Shown here: positions 14,674 through 23,136 of the stretch, one piece after another | Layout: every line of letters starts with the position of its first letter | How positions within the stretch are numbered: the first letter of the stretch is position 1 | Assembly (NCBI GenBank): GCA_023434855.1 | Contig: JAEYSJ010000108.1 | Span: 1 to 24,794, forward strand | Direction of reading: 5' to 3' | Source of the DNA: Bacillota bacterium | GTDB lineage: Bacteria; Bacillota_C; Negativicutes; JAEYSJ01 | DNA: 24,794 bases | Notes under the pieces: generated by a model | What the model was told of the DNA's origin: nothing | Database searches by the model: none | The model's input: the letters and a program-made list of their open reading frames with translations, nothing else | Position numbers and translations under genes: made by a program

Positions 14674-15300
14674 ATGTTTTCTTTTAAACCCAAGCAGGAT
14701 CAATTTTTTACATTGTTTGCTGAAAGTGCCAGGTTATCGCATCAGGGGGCTTGCATCCTTAAGTCAGTTATGGATGATTATACGACAATCGGAGAAGAAG
14801 TAGCAGAAATTTCCCGATTAGAGCATGCTGCTGATGAAATCAATGACGCGATAATTGACAGACTGAATCAGACATTTATAACACCGCTGGACAGAGAGGA
14901 TATTTATGCTTTGGCTACCATGCTTGATGATATAGTGGATTTCGTCCAGGGTATCATGGAACGTATGGAGTTATATCGCACCGGCAAGCCAACAGAAGGG
15001 GCTGCTGATCTGGCGCGGCTTTTGGCCGACTGCACGGAGGAGCTTGTCAAAGCTGTCGATTTGCTTAAAAATATTAAGGGCAATCAACAAAACATTTTGC
15101 TGCATACTGGTAAGATTGCAGTTTTAGAAAGTGAAGGCGACCGTATTTATCGCAGAGAAGTAGCAAATTTGTTTGCTACATGTCCGGATCCGGTGGAAAT
15201 AATAAAGTGGAAAGAAGTGCTGGAATATTTGGAGAACGGCCTTGATCATTGTGAGGCAATAGCAGATTTGTTGCGCGGCGTGGTTATGAAATATGCCTGA
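14674..15300 (+). CDS. DUF47-family (PhoU-like) phosphate transport accessory protein
   Basis: A 208-residue all-helical cytoplasmic protein of the DUF47 family, distantly related to PhoU; members are encoded next to PiT transporters and are thought to modulate them. Seen: N-terminal FSFKPKQDQFFTLFAESA, E-x-x-AD motifs (SRLEHAADEINDAII; LESEGDRIYRREV), FITPLDREDIYALATMLDDIVDF, and the closing WKEVLEYLENGLDHCEAIADLL. The acidic ExxxD motifs are the metal-binding type known from PhoU. Good aggggaggt site before the ATG. It overlaps the pit gene by 8 nt (ATGCCTGA), so the two are translationally coupled. Confidence 0.93.
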   Translation: MFSFKPKQDQFFTLFAESARLSHQGACILKSVMDDYTTIGEEVAEISRLEHAADEINDAIIDRLNQTFITPLDREDIYALATMLDDIVDFVQGIMERMELYRTGKPTEGAADLARLLADCTEELVKAVDLLKNIKGNQQNILLHTGKIAVLESEGDRIYRREVANLFATCPDPVEIIKWKEVLEYLENGLDHCEAIADLLRGVVMKYA

Positions 15301-16285
15301 TATTTTAATTATTACTGTTGTTGTTCTGGCACTGGCTTTCGACTACATAAATGGTTTTCATGATACGGCCAACGCTATTGCTACTTCCGTATCTACCAGA
15401 GCGCTTACTCCCCGGATTGCAGTGTGGCTGGCAGCCGGACTGAATTTTCTGGGGGCAATGTACAGTACCGGCGTTGCCAAGACTATCGGAGGCGACATTG
15501 TAAAATCAGCCCAGATGGTCAATTCCGAGATTATTATTGCCGCAATGGTGGGCGCTATTTTTTGGAATTTAGTGACATGGTGGTTTTGTATTCCCAGTAG
15601 TTCTTCCCATGCTTTAGTCGGCGGTGTTGTTGGTGCCGTCCTGATGGCCAAAGGGGCTGAAGCGCTAAAAGCCGAAGGGATTTTAAAAATAGTGGGGTCT
15701 TTGATTTTCTCACCGATTATTGCCATGATTACCGGATTTATTATTATGATTGCCTTATTTTGGTTAGTTGCCAGAATGGCGCCTTCAAAAATCAATTCTA
15801 AATTTAGACGGATGCAGATTTTATCAGCAGCCATGATGTCTTTCTCCCATGGATCTAATGACGCGCAGAAAGCAATGGGCATAATAACTTTAACCCTTGT
15901 CAGTACCGGATATTTGTCAACATTTGATGTTCCCACCTGGGTGAAGATGGCGGCAGCAATGTCAATGGGTTTAGGAACTGCAGCAGGCGGCTGGCGAATT
16001 ATTCGCACTATGGGAGGGAAAATCTTCAAATTGGAGCCTATTAGCGGATTTTCCGCTGACCTCAACTCTTCTTTTGTAATTTTTGGCGCTACTTTGTTGC
16101 ATCTGCCTGTTAGCACTACTCATGTGGTTTCAGGTTCAATTATGGGGGTAGGGACAGCGAAACGGCTGAATGCAGTACGATGGGGTGTAGCCCAGCAAAT
16201 GCTGGTGGCCTGGGTGCTGACCATTCCTTGCACTGCTTTAGTAAGTGGCTTATCTTATAAAATAATTGATATACTATTTTTATAA
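15293..16285 (+). CDS. pit: Inorganic phosphate transporter, PiT family
   Basis: A 330-residue inner-membrane transporter of the PiT family (low-affinity phosphate uptake coupled to protons or sodium, usually as a metal-phosphate complex). The two duplicated signature motifs are clear: DYINGFHDTANAIATSVSTRAL near the N-terminus and MMSFSHGSNDAQKAMGII in the middle. Also CIPSSSSHALVGGVVGA and LPVSTTHVVSGSIMGVG, the matching serine/threonine-His re-entrant segments of each half. About ten hydrophobic helices. The ATG lies inside the end of the DUF47 gene. It is shorter than E. coli PitA (about 500 aa) but normal for the bacterial short PiT type. Confidence 0.95.
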   Translation: MPDILIITVVVLALAFDYINGFHDTANAIATSVSTRALTPRIAVWLAAGLNFLGAMYSTGVAKTIGGDIVKSAQMVNSEIIIAAMVGAIFWNLVTWWFCIPSSSSHALVGGVVGAVLMAKGAEALKAEGILKIVGSLIFSPIIAMITGFIIMIALFWLVARMAPSKINSKFRRMQILSAAMMSFSHGSNDAQKAMGIITLTLVSTGYLSTFDVPTWVKMAAAMSMGLGTAAGGWRIIRTMGGKIFKLEPISGFSADLNSSFVIFGATLLHLPVSTTHVVSGSIMGVGTAKRLNAVRWGVAQQMLVAWVLTIPCTALVSGLSYKIIDILFL

Positions 16286-16324
16286 AAGGTTTTACTTAAT
16301 TTAAATATTGGGGTTTCCGTTAAT

Positions 16325-16352
16325 TTGTGCGGCGTATACTATATTATATAAT
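16325..16352 (+). promoter_or_regulatory. Promoter of the nucleoside kinase gene
   Basis: ttgtgc (-35), 16-bp spacer, tataat (-10, perfect). Start would be about 25 nt before the ATG at 16384. No terminator is evident between pit and this promoter. Confidence 0.5.
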
Positions 16353-16383
16353 GTAATACACTCTATAAGGTTGGGGGTTTCAA

Positions 16384-18048
16384 ATGAATAATCGAATCAC
16401 CGTTACTTTGATTAATGGTGAAAAACGCAAATACGACAGAAATATTACATTACTGACAATCAGCCGCGATGTTGCAAACTTATATACTTCAACTGTTGTT
16501 GCTGCTAAAGTTAACAATGAGGTTAAGGATTTGCAGTATTCTATTGATAAAGATTGCCTTGTGGATTTTCTTGATCTCTATACTGAGGCCGGTGCACAGG
16601 TCTATCGGCGCAGCCTTACTTTTGTAATGATTATTGCCGCCAGAGAGTTGTTTCCAAATTGCAAAGTTACTGTGGAACATTCCCTCAGCAAAGGACTATA
16701 TTGTGAACTGTATTTAGGACGTGAAACAACGGAACAAGATATTCTGGCGTTGGAAAAACACATGCAGAAGATTATCGCCGAGGATCGTTTAATCATAAGA
16801 AAAAGCTTGCCGGTAGCAGAAGCAATAAGCCTGTTTGAAGCCTCTGGCCAGATTGAGAAGGTTGAGCTTTTGCAGCAGTTGCAGCGTGAAACTGTAAATA
16901 TATACTATTGTGGCGAAGCATACGATTATTTTTACAGCAGTATGGTTCCAAGCACAGGTTATTTAAAGCTGTTTGAACTATATTTCTACGCTCCCGGCTT
17001 TATTTTGCGTTTCCCAGAAACGGCGGCACCTGACAGGCTGCCAAAGTTTGTGGAACAACCCAAATTGGCTCAGATTTTTTTAGAGGCTGAAAGATGGGGT
17101 ACAATTTTGCGCTGCGGTTATGTAGCAACACTTAATGAACATGTGCGAACAGGCAATATCCAGGATATTATTAGAGTAGCCGAAGCGCTGCATGAGAAGA
17201 AAGTGGCACAGATTGCTGATTTTGTTTCTGATCATCGTAAAGAGGTTAGAATAATTCTGGTAGCTGGTCCCTCATCTTCCGGGAAAACTACTTTTGCCCA
17301 ACGCTTGGGAATTCAGCTTCGCGTGAATGGTGTGCGGCCAATGCCTATTTCACTTGATGATTATTTTGTTGACCGGGCCCATACGCCTCGTGATGAGAAT
17401 GGCGACTATGACTTTGAAGATATTGAGGCTATTGATCTGCCATTATTTAATGAGCATCTTATCAGGCTTCTGGAAGGTGAAGAAGTAAGAATTCCGTACT
17501 TCAATTTCTTGACTGGCCAACGGGAGTATAATGGGCATAATATAAAACTGGATAAAGATCAACCGCTAATTATTGAAGGTATTCATGGTTTGAATGAACG
17601 TCTTACCAGTGCAGTATCTAAGGAGCACAAAGTAAAAATTTATATTAGCGCTCTTACGCAGTTGTCAATTGACAGTCATAATCGAATCTCCACCACCGAT
17701 ACCCGGTTGATTAGACGCATTGTACGTGACAGCAAATTTAGGTCCCATAATGCTTTATGTACCTTGCAGATGTGGCCCTCAGTACGGCGGGGGGAAGAAC
17801 GAAACATTTTTCCCTTTCAGGAAGAAGCTGATATTATGTTTAATTCGGCCCTTATATACGAACTGTCAGTTTTAAAAAAATATGCCGAGCCTTTATTGCA
17901 GAAAGTTACTAATGAATATCCCCAGCATTCTGAAGCTAAGCGATTGTTAGAATTTCTGGCCTTTTTCCAATCAATTGAAGACAATGACATACCTTTTAAT
18001 TCAATTCTACGAGAATTTATTGGTAATTCTTGTTTTTCAAAGGAATAA
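16384..18048 (+). CDS. TGS-domain nucleoside (uridine) kinase-like protein
   Basis: A 554-residue fusion protein. The N-terminal ~60 residues (ITVTLINGEKRKYDRNITLL) look like a TGS domain. Residues ~65-210 resemble the editing-like second domain of threonyl-tRNA synthetase (SLTFVMIIAARELFP, then VEHSLSKGLYCELY). From ~280 on is a P-loop kinase of the uridine kinase/phosphoribulokinase type, with Walker A GPSSSGKTT (Lys301), SLDDYFVDRAHTPRDENGDYDFEDIEAID and IIEGIHGLN. This architecture is known in Firmicutes and Thermotoga and is usually annotated as nucleoside kinase. The protein would phosphorylate uridine, cytidine or a related nucleoside; the role of the tRNA-synthetase-like half is unknown. 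The ribosome-binding site is weak (gggg). Confidence 0.9.
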   Translation: MNNRITVTLINGEKRKYDRNITLLTISRDVANLYTSTVVAAKVNNEVKDLQYSIDKDCLVDFLDLYTEAGAQVYRRSLTFVMIIAARELFPNCKVTVEHSLSKGLYCELYLGRETTEQDILALEKHMQKIIAEDRLIIRKSLPVAEAISLFEASGQIEKVELLQQLQRETVNIYYCGEAYDYFYSSMVPSTGYLKLFELYFYAPGFILRFPETAAPDRLPKFVEQPKLAQIFLEAERWGTILRCGYVATLNEHVRTGNIQDIIRVAEALHEKKVAQIADFVSDHRKEVRIILVAGPSSSGKTTFAQRLGIQLRVNGVRPMPISLDDYFVDRAHTPRDENGDYDFEDIEAIDLPLFNEHLIRLLEGEEVRIPYFNFLTGQREYNGHNIKLDKDQPLIIEGIHGLNERLTSAVSKEHKVKIYISALTQLSIDSHNRISTTDTRLIRRIVRDSKFRSHNALCTLQMWPSVRRGEERNIFPFQEEADIMFNSALIYELSVLKKYAEPLLQKVTNEYPQHSEAKRLLEFLAFFQSIEDNDIPFNSILREFIGNSCFSKE

Positions 18049-18050
18049 GC

Positions 18051-18092
18051 AAAATCCCTTGGCCTTTTTCGGCGCAAGGGATTTTATTTTTA
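18051..18092. terminator. Bidirectional terminator between convergent genes
   Basis: A perfect 10-bp stem (aaaatccctt 18051-18060, aagggatttt 18076-18085) with a 15-nt loop that can form a further gcc/ggc pairing. T-rich after it on the plus strand (attttatttttata). It ends the kinase gene and also serves the minus-strand carboxyltransferase gene. Confidence 0.8.
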
Positions 18093-18095
18093 TAT

Positions 18096-19445
18096 TTATC
18101 TGTTCTTTTGAAAGAAATCTAAGGCGACTTCAGGGAAGAGAGCATAGGACAACACATCTTCTATACTTGAGTTAGGATAGCCTTTTTCTGCCAGTTGTTT
18201 ATGCAAATTGGCCATTTGGGGCGGTAGGTCATCAGCCGGACGATGGGTGATAATTTGTTCATCACCGATAATTGATTTTAAAAAGTCGGGATCAACAGGT
18301 GCAGGGGTGCGTCCATATTTTCCGCGGGCCAGGTCTTTTACTTCACGAGGCACTACTTTGTAACGGCCTAGCATGACGTTAAAAGCAGCCATTGATCCAA
18401 CAATCTGGCTGGTTGGGGTGACTAACGGGGGATAGCCAAGATCAGCACGGACACGGGGCATTTCCTCTATTAATTCCGGAAATTTATCAGCCATTCCTTG
18501 CTCCTTCATTTGATTGAGCAAATTTGATAACATTCCGCCGGGAATTTGAAAGGCCAGTACTTTAGTGTCAATATCAATAGCGGTATTAAGATTGAAAGAT
18601 TCTGCAAGCTGTTTCTTGACGGTACGGAAATGGTCTGCTATGGGGTAAAGCTTTTCTTTTTGGATTCCGGTATCCCGTTCATGTCCTTCCAGAGTTGCCA
18701 CTAATGCCTCAGTGGGCGGTTGGGAAGAACCCATAGCAAAAGGTGAGAGAGCGCAGTCAACAATGTCCACACCTGCTTCAATAGCTTTTAAGTAAGTCAT
18801 CGATGCCATGCCACTAGTGTAATGGGTGTGTAGATGGAGGGGGATGTTAATATTAGCTTTAAGGACCTTAATTAGATCATACGCTACATAAGGTTTGAGT
18901 AATCCGGCCATATCTTTGATACAGATAGAATCGGCTCCCATATTGGCTAAATCTTTAGCTACCTGAACAAAGCTTTCATTTGTATGGAAGGGACTGATGG
19001 TGTAAACAAATGTGCCTTGTACATGTGCACCGGCCTCTTTGGCAACCCGCATAGCCACTTCCAAGTTACGCACATCGTTTAGGGCGTCGAAAATGCGTAT
19101 TACGCCAACACCATTACAGACAGCGCGTTTGACAAATTCGCTAACAACATCGTCGGCATAGTGATTATAGCCAAGGACATTTTGTCCACGCAGCAGCATT
19201 TGTATGGGAGTTTTTTTAAGGTAGCGTTTCAAGGTGCGCAGTCGATCCCAGGGATCCTCATTAAGAAACCGCAGGCAACTGTCAAAAGTCGCTCCTCCCC
19301 AGGCTTCGATGGCAAAGAAGCCGATATCGTCCAACTGCTCAAGCATTGGCAGCATGTCCGAAGTGCGCATACGGGTGGCGGCAAGCGATTGATGACCGTC
19401 CCGCAACACCGTTTCCATAATTTTGACCGGATGTTTGGTACTCAT
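18096..19445 (-). CDS. Carboxyltransferase subunit of a biotin-dependent (de)carboxylase, OadA/PycB type
   Basis: A 449-residue carboxyltransferase that moves CO2 between biotin and pyruvate/oxaloacetate (oxaloacetate decarboxylase alpha, transcarboxylase 5S or PycB-like). Seen: ETVLRDGHQSLAATRMRT with metal ligand Asp16, the LRGQNVLGYNHYADD substrate region, ICIKDMAGLLKP with Lys177 as the carbamylated metal-site lysine, and the HLHTH ligand pair (His206, His208). The protein stops after the conserved carboxyltransferase and PYC-OADA helical region and lacks the C-terminal biotinyl domain with its MKM motif, so biotin must be on a separate carrier. No carrier or sodium-pump subunits are next to it. 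The start ATG has ggggag 7 nt upstream and a good promoter (19529-19557). Confidence 0.9.
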   Translation of the reverse strand: MSTKHPVKIMETVLRDGHQSLAATRMRTSDMLPMLEQLDDIGFFAIEAWGGATFDSCLRFLNEDPWDRLRTLKRYLKKTPIQMLLRGQNVLGYNHYADDVVSEFVKRAVCNGVGVIRIFDALNDVRNLEVAMRVAKEAGAHVQGTFVYTISPFHTNESFVQVAKDLANMGADSICIKDMAGLLKPYVAYDLIKVLKANINIPLHLHTHYTSGMASMTYLKAIEAGVDIVDCALSPFAMGSSQPPTEALVATLEGHERDTGIQKEKLYPIADHFRTVKKQLAESFNLNTAIDIDTKVLAFQIPGGMLSNLLNQMKEQGMADKFPELIEEMPRVRADLGYPPLVTPTSQIVGSMAAFNVMLGRYKVVPREVKDLARGKYGRTPAPVDPDFLKSIIGDEQIITHRPADDLPPQMANLHKQLAEKGYPNSSIEDVLSYALFPEVALDFFQKNR

Positions 19446-19528
19446 AGCAATCTCCCCTCTAAAAACAAATAATACAAATATTTAACAAAATATTATAAAT
19501 TATTTTTATAATAATAAATGCAGATTAT

Positions 19529-19563
19529 ATTGTAACGTATTTGTTGGTTTTTGCCAACAAATA
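19529..19563 (-). promoter_or_regulatory. Promoter with palindromic operator candidate, carboxyltransferase gene
   Basis: Minus strand: ttggca (-35, 19552-19557), 17-bp spacer, tacaat (-10, 19529-19534). A perfect 10-bp inverted repeat (tatttgttgg / ccaacaaata, 19538-19547 with 19554-19563) covers the -35. It has no T-tract, so an operator is more likely than a terminator for the hydrogenase gene that ends 23 bp away. Confidence 0.65.
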
Positions 19564-19586
19564 ATGGATTATATACTGTATACATG

Positions 19587-20978
19587 TCATTGTTTGATTT
19601 TTAATTTGCGGGCAAGCAGAATGGAAATCGGGCTTTCACCTGTTAATGAAGTCTTATCTCCTGTTTGGCCAAGTTGGGTAAGAAGGGCATAAACTTCGGG
19701 ATTTTCTGCAGGAGTCTGGGAAAAGGACGCTTGACTGTAAACGGTTACTCTTTGTTTGCCTTCACCAGGAGGAATGAGACGGCCGGGCCCACCGACACAG
19801 CCGCCTTTACAGGCCATACCTTCAATGAAGTTGGCTTCTAAATGGCCATTATTTATGTCTTCCAGCAGTTTTTGACAATCCGGTATACCGTCAACCTTAA
19901 CAGGGGAGAATTTTTGCGCGCGGCGCGGTACTAATTTATCTAATGTCATATTGACAGAGTCGCTGACACCGCCTGTATAGGCGTATATGCGTCCGGCTGA
20001 TGAAGCCTGTGGATTTTCTTTGTCAGGCTGTTCAGATAGCGTAATATCCACAGCCTTAAAAATTGCTGCAAGTTCCGGAAAAGTTAACACAAAATCCACA
20101 GCCCCTTTTACGTCAGGCAGCAGCGCTTCGGATTTCTTGGCAATACAGGGTCCGATGAATACTACTTTGGCAGCAGGTTCTAAAGATTTAATGACTCTGG
20201 CTGATGCCACCATTGGTGATACTGACGGGGAAATGTGCTTTGCCAAATCAGGGAACTTGTTCTCAATTAATTTTATCCAGACCGGACAGCAGCAACTGGT
20301 AATCATAAAATCAGCGGCTGTCTTTACATAATCGTTAAACTCGAAAGCTTCTTTCATGGTGATAAGATCGGCATACAACGCTGTTTCAATCATTTCAGAA
20401 AAGCCCAATTTCAACAAGGCTGAGCGCAGTTGGCCAGGAGTAATGCCTTCACCAAATTGTCCGGCAAAGGCCGGGGCCACAGAGGCGTATACAGGGCTGG
20501 TTTGTTGACGCAGAAGTTTTATGAGTGGCACAAACTGTGATTTTTCAGCTAACGTTCCGAAGGCGCAAGCCCCTACACAGTGTCCCTCTCCCAGGCATTT
20601 TTTATTGTCTATATGTATTTGCCCTATTTGATCATGGCTAATGGCCCCTGACGGGCAAGTTTTTTCACAGGGGCGGTTATCTTCCGGACAATGCCGGCAA
20701 GCATCCGGATTTGCTACGATGATAGGTTCTGAGCTTATGCCCATTAGTGCTTCTTCATCATTTGCGGTAATGACAGTATCAGAATCGTGTGGATCTAAGC
20801 CCATCGCCAGGCGGATTTGGTTTGCCACATAACGGCGGGTTGCTTTATCATGATACTCATTATGTACCATCTGGCAAATATCTTCCCGCCGATCCATTAG
20901 TTTTCCCTCCCAGGCGGCTTTCGCTACCTGGTATAAAATTCGTGGCCGAATGTCCAAAGTATCGGGTTGAATACGCAC
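19587..20978 (-). CDS. [FeFe]-hydrogenase-like protein with variant H-cluster motifs
   Basis: A 463-residue iron-only hydrogenase family protein. Order: an N-terminal helical domain (~1-90), a two-cluster ferredoxin-like domain (CRHCPEDNRPCEKTCP, Cys94/97/104/108; then KKCLGEGHCVGACAFG, Cys128/134/138), and the H-cluster domain. The motifs are TSCCCPVW (Cys229-231), IGPCIAKKSEA (Cys278; the usual Met before Pro is Gly) and EGMACKGGCVGGPG (Cys390, Cys394). All four expected H-cluster cysteines are present, so H2 activity or sensing is possible, but the variations point to a non-bidirectional subgroup. No HydE/F/G maturases or electron-transfer partners are nearby. GTG 20978 is chosen because GTG 20987 overlaps the Shine-Dalgarno (aagagg). 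It has no PAS or other sensory domain. Confidence 0.88.
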   Translation of the reverse strand: MRIQPDTLDIRPRILYQVAKAAWEGKLMDRREDICQMVHNEYHDKATRRYVANQIRLAMGLDPHDSDTVITANDEEALMGISSEPIIVANPDACRHCPEDNRPCEKTCPSGAISHDQIGQIHIDNKKCLGEGHCVGACAFGTLAEKSQFVPLIKLLRQQTSPVYASVAPAFAGQFGEGITPGQLRSALLKLGFSEMIETALYADLITMKEAFEFNDYVKTAADFMITSCCCPVWIKLIENKFPDLAKHISPSVSPMVASARVIKSLEPAAKVVFIGPCIAKKSEALLPDVKGAVDFVLTFPELAAIFKAVDITLSEQPDKENPQASSAGRIYAYTGGVSDSVNMTLDKLVPRRAQKFSPVKVDGIPDCQKLLEDINNGHLEANFIEGMACKGGCVGGPGRLIPPGEGKQRVTVYSQASFSQTPAENPEVYALLTQLGQTGDKTSLTGESPISILLARKLKIKQ

Positions 20979-21099
20979 AGTTAACACCTCTTATCATAAT
21001 TATATATTAGGTATTTTCGATTAAGGTTGCAGTATCTGACAATTTTTGATAATGTAATATTTGTGTTTTCATATTTATTATACGGGGGAGGAATATTTA

Positions 21100-22422
21100 G
21101 TGCAGGAAGGGCAAAATGAAGAACGGTATTTAAAAAAGGACCTGGGATTGATCGCCGCCATGGCTCTGGTAATAGGCATGGTTATCGGGTCAGGTATTTT
21201 TATGAAACCAGGCAAAGTCATTGCCGCGGCCGGCGATTCTACTATGGGTCTTTTGGCATGGGCGCTGGGAGGGATTATTACCCTGGCAGCCGGCTTGACT
21301 GTTGCTGAGTTGGGGGCGCAAATTCCCAAGACCGGTGGAGTGTATGTTTATCTTGAGGAAGTATATGGGAAGTTCTGGTCATACTTGTTCGGATGGGTTC
21401 AGACGATGATCTACGGTCCCGCCACGATCGCGGCTTTGGGGCTATATTTTTCTTCTTTATTAGTGCCTTTTGTGGGTGTTGCTGATTCGTTGAAGGTTTC
21501 TATTGGCATTGGGACGGTAATTATAATGACAATAGTTAACTGTCTCGGCGCGAAGTACGGCGGTTTTATTCAGTCGGTGGCAACAGCTGGTAAACTTATT
21601 CCTATTGCTGCGATAGCGATTTTTGGTTTATGGAAAGGCAATGGACAGATATTTGGTATGGCCAGTGGCCTGAGTGAATCAACCGGGATGGGTGCCGCTA
21701 TTTTGGCTACCCTATGGGCGTATGATGGCTGGGTCGGCGTAAGTTTTGTCGCCGGGGAAATGAAAAATCCGGCGAAACAGCTTCCACGGGCTATCATTAT
21801 TGGATTGCTTGTCGTTATCGTAGCTTATCTTACCGTTAATATGGCGGTATTACATGTATTGCCGGCCGCGGAAGTGGTCAGCTTAGGTAAACATGCCGCC
21901 GGTACTGCTGCGGGCTGGCTCTTTGGTGAATTTGGCGGAAGACTTATCAGTATTGGTATTTTGGTATCAATATTTGGAACACTTAACGGTTATATTTTAA
22001 CTACTGCACGTGTTCCTTATGCTATGGCCGCCAGGGACCAATTGCCGGCGGCGCGCCTTTTATCTAAAGTGCATACTTCGTTTGGTACTCCTATTAATGC
22101 CATTATTTTACAAATGGTGCTGGCAATAGCGATGATGGTCATGTGGGATCCTGACAGCCTCACCGATATTGCAATGTTCATCATGTGGGCTTTTTATATT
22201 TTGGCTTTTCTGGCGGTTTTTGTATTGCGCAAACGCGACCCCAATACGGTGCGGCCCTATAGTGTGCCCGCATATCCTGTCGTACCTGTCGTGGCTATTG
22301 TCGGAGCGGCTTACATTGTTGTCAGCATGCTGCTGGACAAACCTGTAGACGCATTATACGCTGTGGGTATGGCGGTTATCGGTATTCCGATATATTGGCT
22401 GATAAATAAGGGCAGCCATTAA
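21100..22422 (+). CDS. APC-family amino acid permease
   Basis: A 440-residue inner-membrane transporter of the amino acid-polyamine-organocation superfamily, closest in pattern to the LAT/SteT-like amino acid exchangers. Seen: LGLIAAMALVIGMVIGSGIFMKPG (unwound helix 1 with the GSGIF substrate motif), GGVYVYLEEVYGKFWSYLFGW (helix 3 region), LWAYDGWVGVSFVAGEMKNPAKQLPRAI (helix 6 and following loop), and about 12 hydrophobic segments. GTG at 21100 is chosen because gggggagg (21084-21091) lies 8 nt upstream; the open frame runs further to 21061. The substrate cannot be determined. It is divergent from the hydrogenase gene and ends in its own terminator. Confidence 0.92.
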   Translation: MQEGQNEERYLKKDLGLIAAMALVIGMVIGSGIFMKPGKVIAAAGDSTMGLLAWALGGIITLAAGLTVAELGAQIPKTGGVYVYLEEVYGKFWSYLFGWVQTMIYGPATIAALGLYFSSLLVPFVGVADSLKVSIGIGTVIIMTIVNCLGAKYGGFIQSVATAGKLIPIAAIAIFGLWKGNGQIFGMASGLSESTGMGAAILATLWAYDGWVGVSFVAGEMKNPAKQLPRAIIIGLLVVIVAYLTVNMAVLHVLPAAEVVSLGKHAAGTAAGWLFGEFGGRLISIGILVSIFGTLNGYILTTARVPYAMAARDQLPAARLLSKVHTSFGTPINAIILQMVLAIAMMVMWDPDSLTDIAMFIMWAFYILAFLAVFVLRKRDPNTVRPYSVPAYPVVPVVAIVGAAYIVVSMLLDKPVDALYAVGMAVIGIPIYWLINKGSH

Positions 22423-22436
22423 ATTTGAATCAACAC

Positions 22437-22478
22437 AAAAAACATCAGCAGGTTCAATGACTTGCTGATGTTTTTTTT
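22437..22478 (+). terminator. Terminator of the amino acid permease gene
   Basis: A 12-bp stem (aacatcagcagg / cttgctgatgtt, one G-U) extended by A-T pairs, then eight T residues, shortly after the stop codon. Confidence 0.93.
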
Positions 22479-22528
22479 ATGTTGTCAGCCTAATTGCCTT
22501 CTGGGAATTAACTACCAAAAGAAGGAGC

Positions 22529-22703
22529 GGTTTTACCGCCAAGGACGCCAAGATCGCCAAGGATTTTTTTATTTTCCATTAGTAAAATTTATCTTGGCAT
22601 GTAAAGTATCCGTAAACGAAAAAAGCATTCTAGAATTTTATAATATAATTCGATGTTATCTTAATGTTTCTTTGGCGACCTTGGTGATCTTGGCGGTTAC
22701 CCC
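22529..22703. repeat. Inverted-repeat element with gccaag-unit arms
   Basis: The left arm (22529-22562, containing accgccaaggacgccaag and on) and the right arm (22669-22703) are imperfect inverted copies of about 30 bp, separated by ~105 bp of A+T-rich DNA. Each arm is itself three tandem copies of a 9-10 bp unit (cgccaagga/cgccaagat/cgccaagg). No transposase frame is inside. This looks like a miniature mobile or dispersed intergenic element. Confidence 0.6.
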
Positions 22704-22763
22704 GTTCCTTGAATAATCGCAAAATTAGTGCGCAAAATATTGAGGATAAGGCTGGTGAAAATC

Positions 22764-23006
22764 ATGGAGAAGGTATGTCCGGTTTGTAATTCTTTACAGG
22801 CTATTGACAGGCAATGCCCGTTTTGTGGACAACAGATGGTGGACGGCGGCGCTCTGGAAAATTATTTTGGTCCATATAGTCCATATATGGACATTACAAC
22901 TTTTAGCAAGCCCTTCGATTTACCTGATACTCACTGTGTTCATTTATTGTATTGCCCCCACTGCCATTATGATTTGCGGGCGGCCTGGGAATTGATAACA
23001 ATCTAG
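22764..23006 (+). CDS. Small zinc-ribbon protein, 80 aa
   Basis: A short Cys-rich protein beginning MEKVCPVCNSLQAIDRQCPFCGQQM: two CPxC knuckles (CPVC and CPFC) spaced as in zinc ribbons or rubredoxin-like folds, followed by an aromatic stretch (ENYFGPYSPYMDITTF) and a second group (HCVHLLYCPHCHYDL) that could bind another metal. I do not recognise a named family. ATG 22764 is taken as start with ggtga upstream; an in-frame GTG at 22755 (after gagg) is equally possible and would add three residues. It follows the inverted-repeat element and precedes another Cys-rich small gene. Confidence 0.7.
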   Translation: MEKVCPVCNSLQAIDRQCPFCGQQMVDGGALENYFGPYSPYMDITTFSKPFDLPDTHCVHLLYCPHCHYDLRAAWELITI

Positions 23007-23136
23007 ATAATGACTTTTGCAGAAATACGGATAAAAAATCATTCAGTGCAAACAATATAAAAAACAATTGATTATACCAAGCCTTAAAAAATGGATAATT
23101 TCTGAAGACAAAAAGTGCAAAGGAGTGTTATTCAAA

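Noticed and set aside
15358..16116. A long open frame on the minus strand (252 codons) opposite pit
   Set aside because: It is the mirror of a well-supported PiT transporter gene, has no ribosome-binding site and reads as low-complexity Ile/Ala/Pro sequence typical of antisense frames.
22529..22703. CRISPR array in the gccaag repeats
   Set aside because: The repeats are 9-10 bp tandem units without spacers and are arranged as an inverted pair; there are no cas genes nearby.
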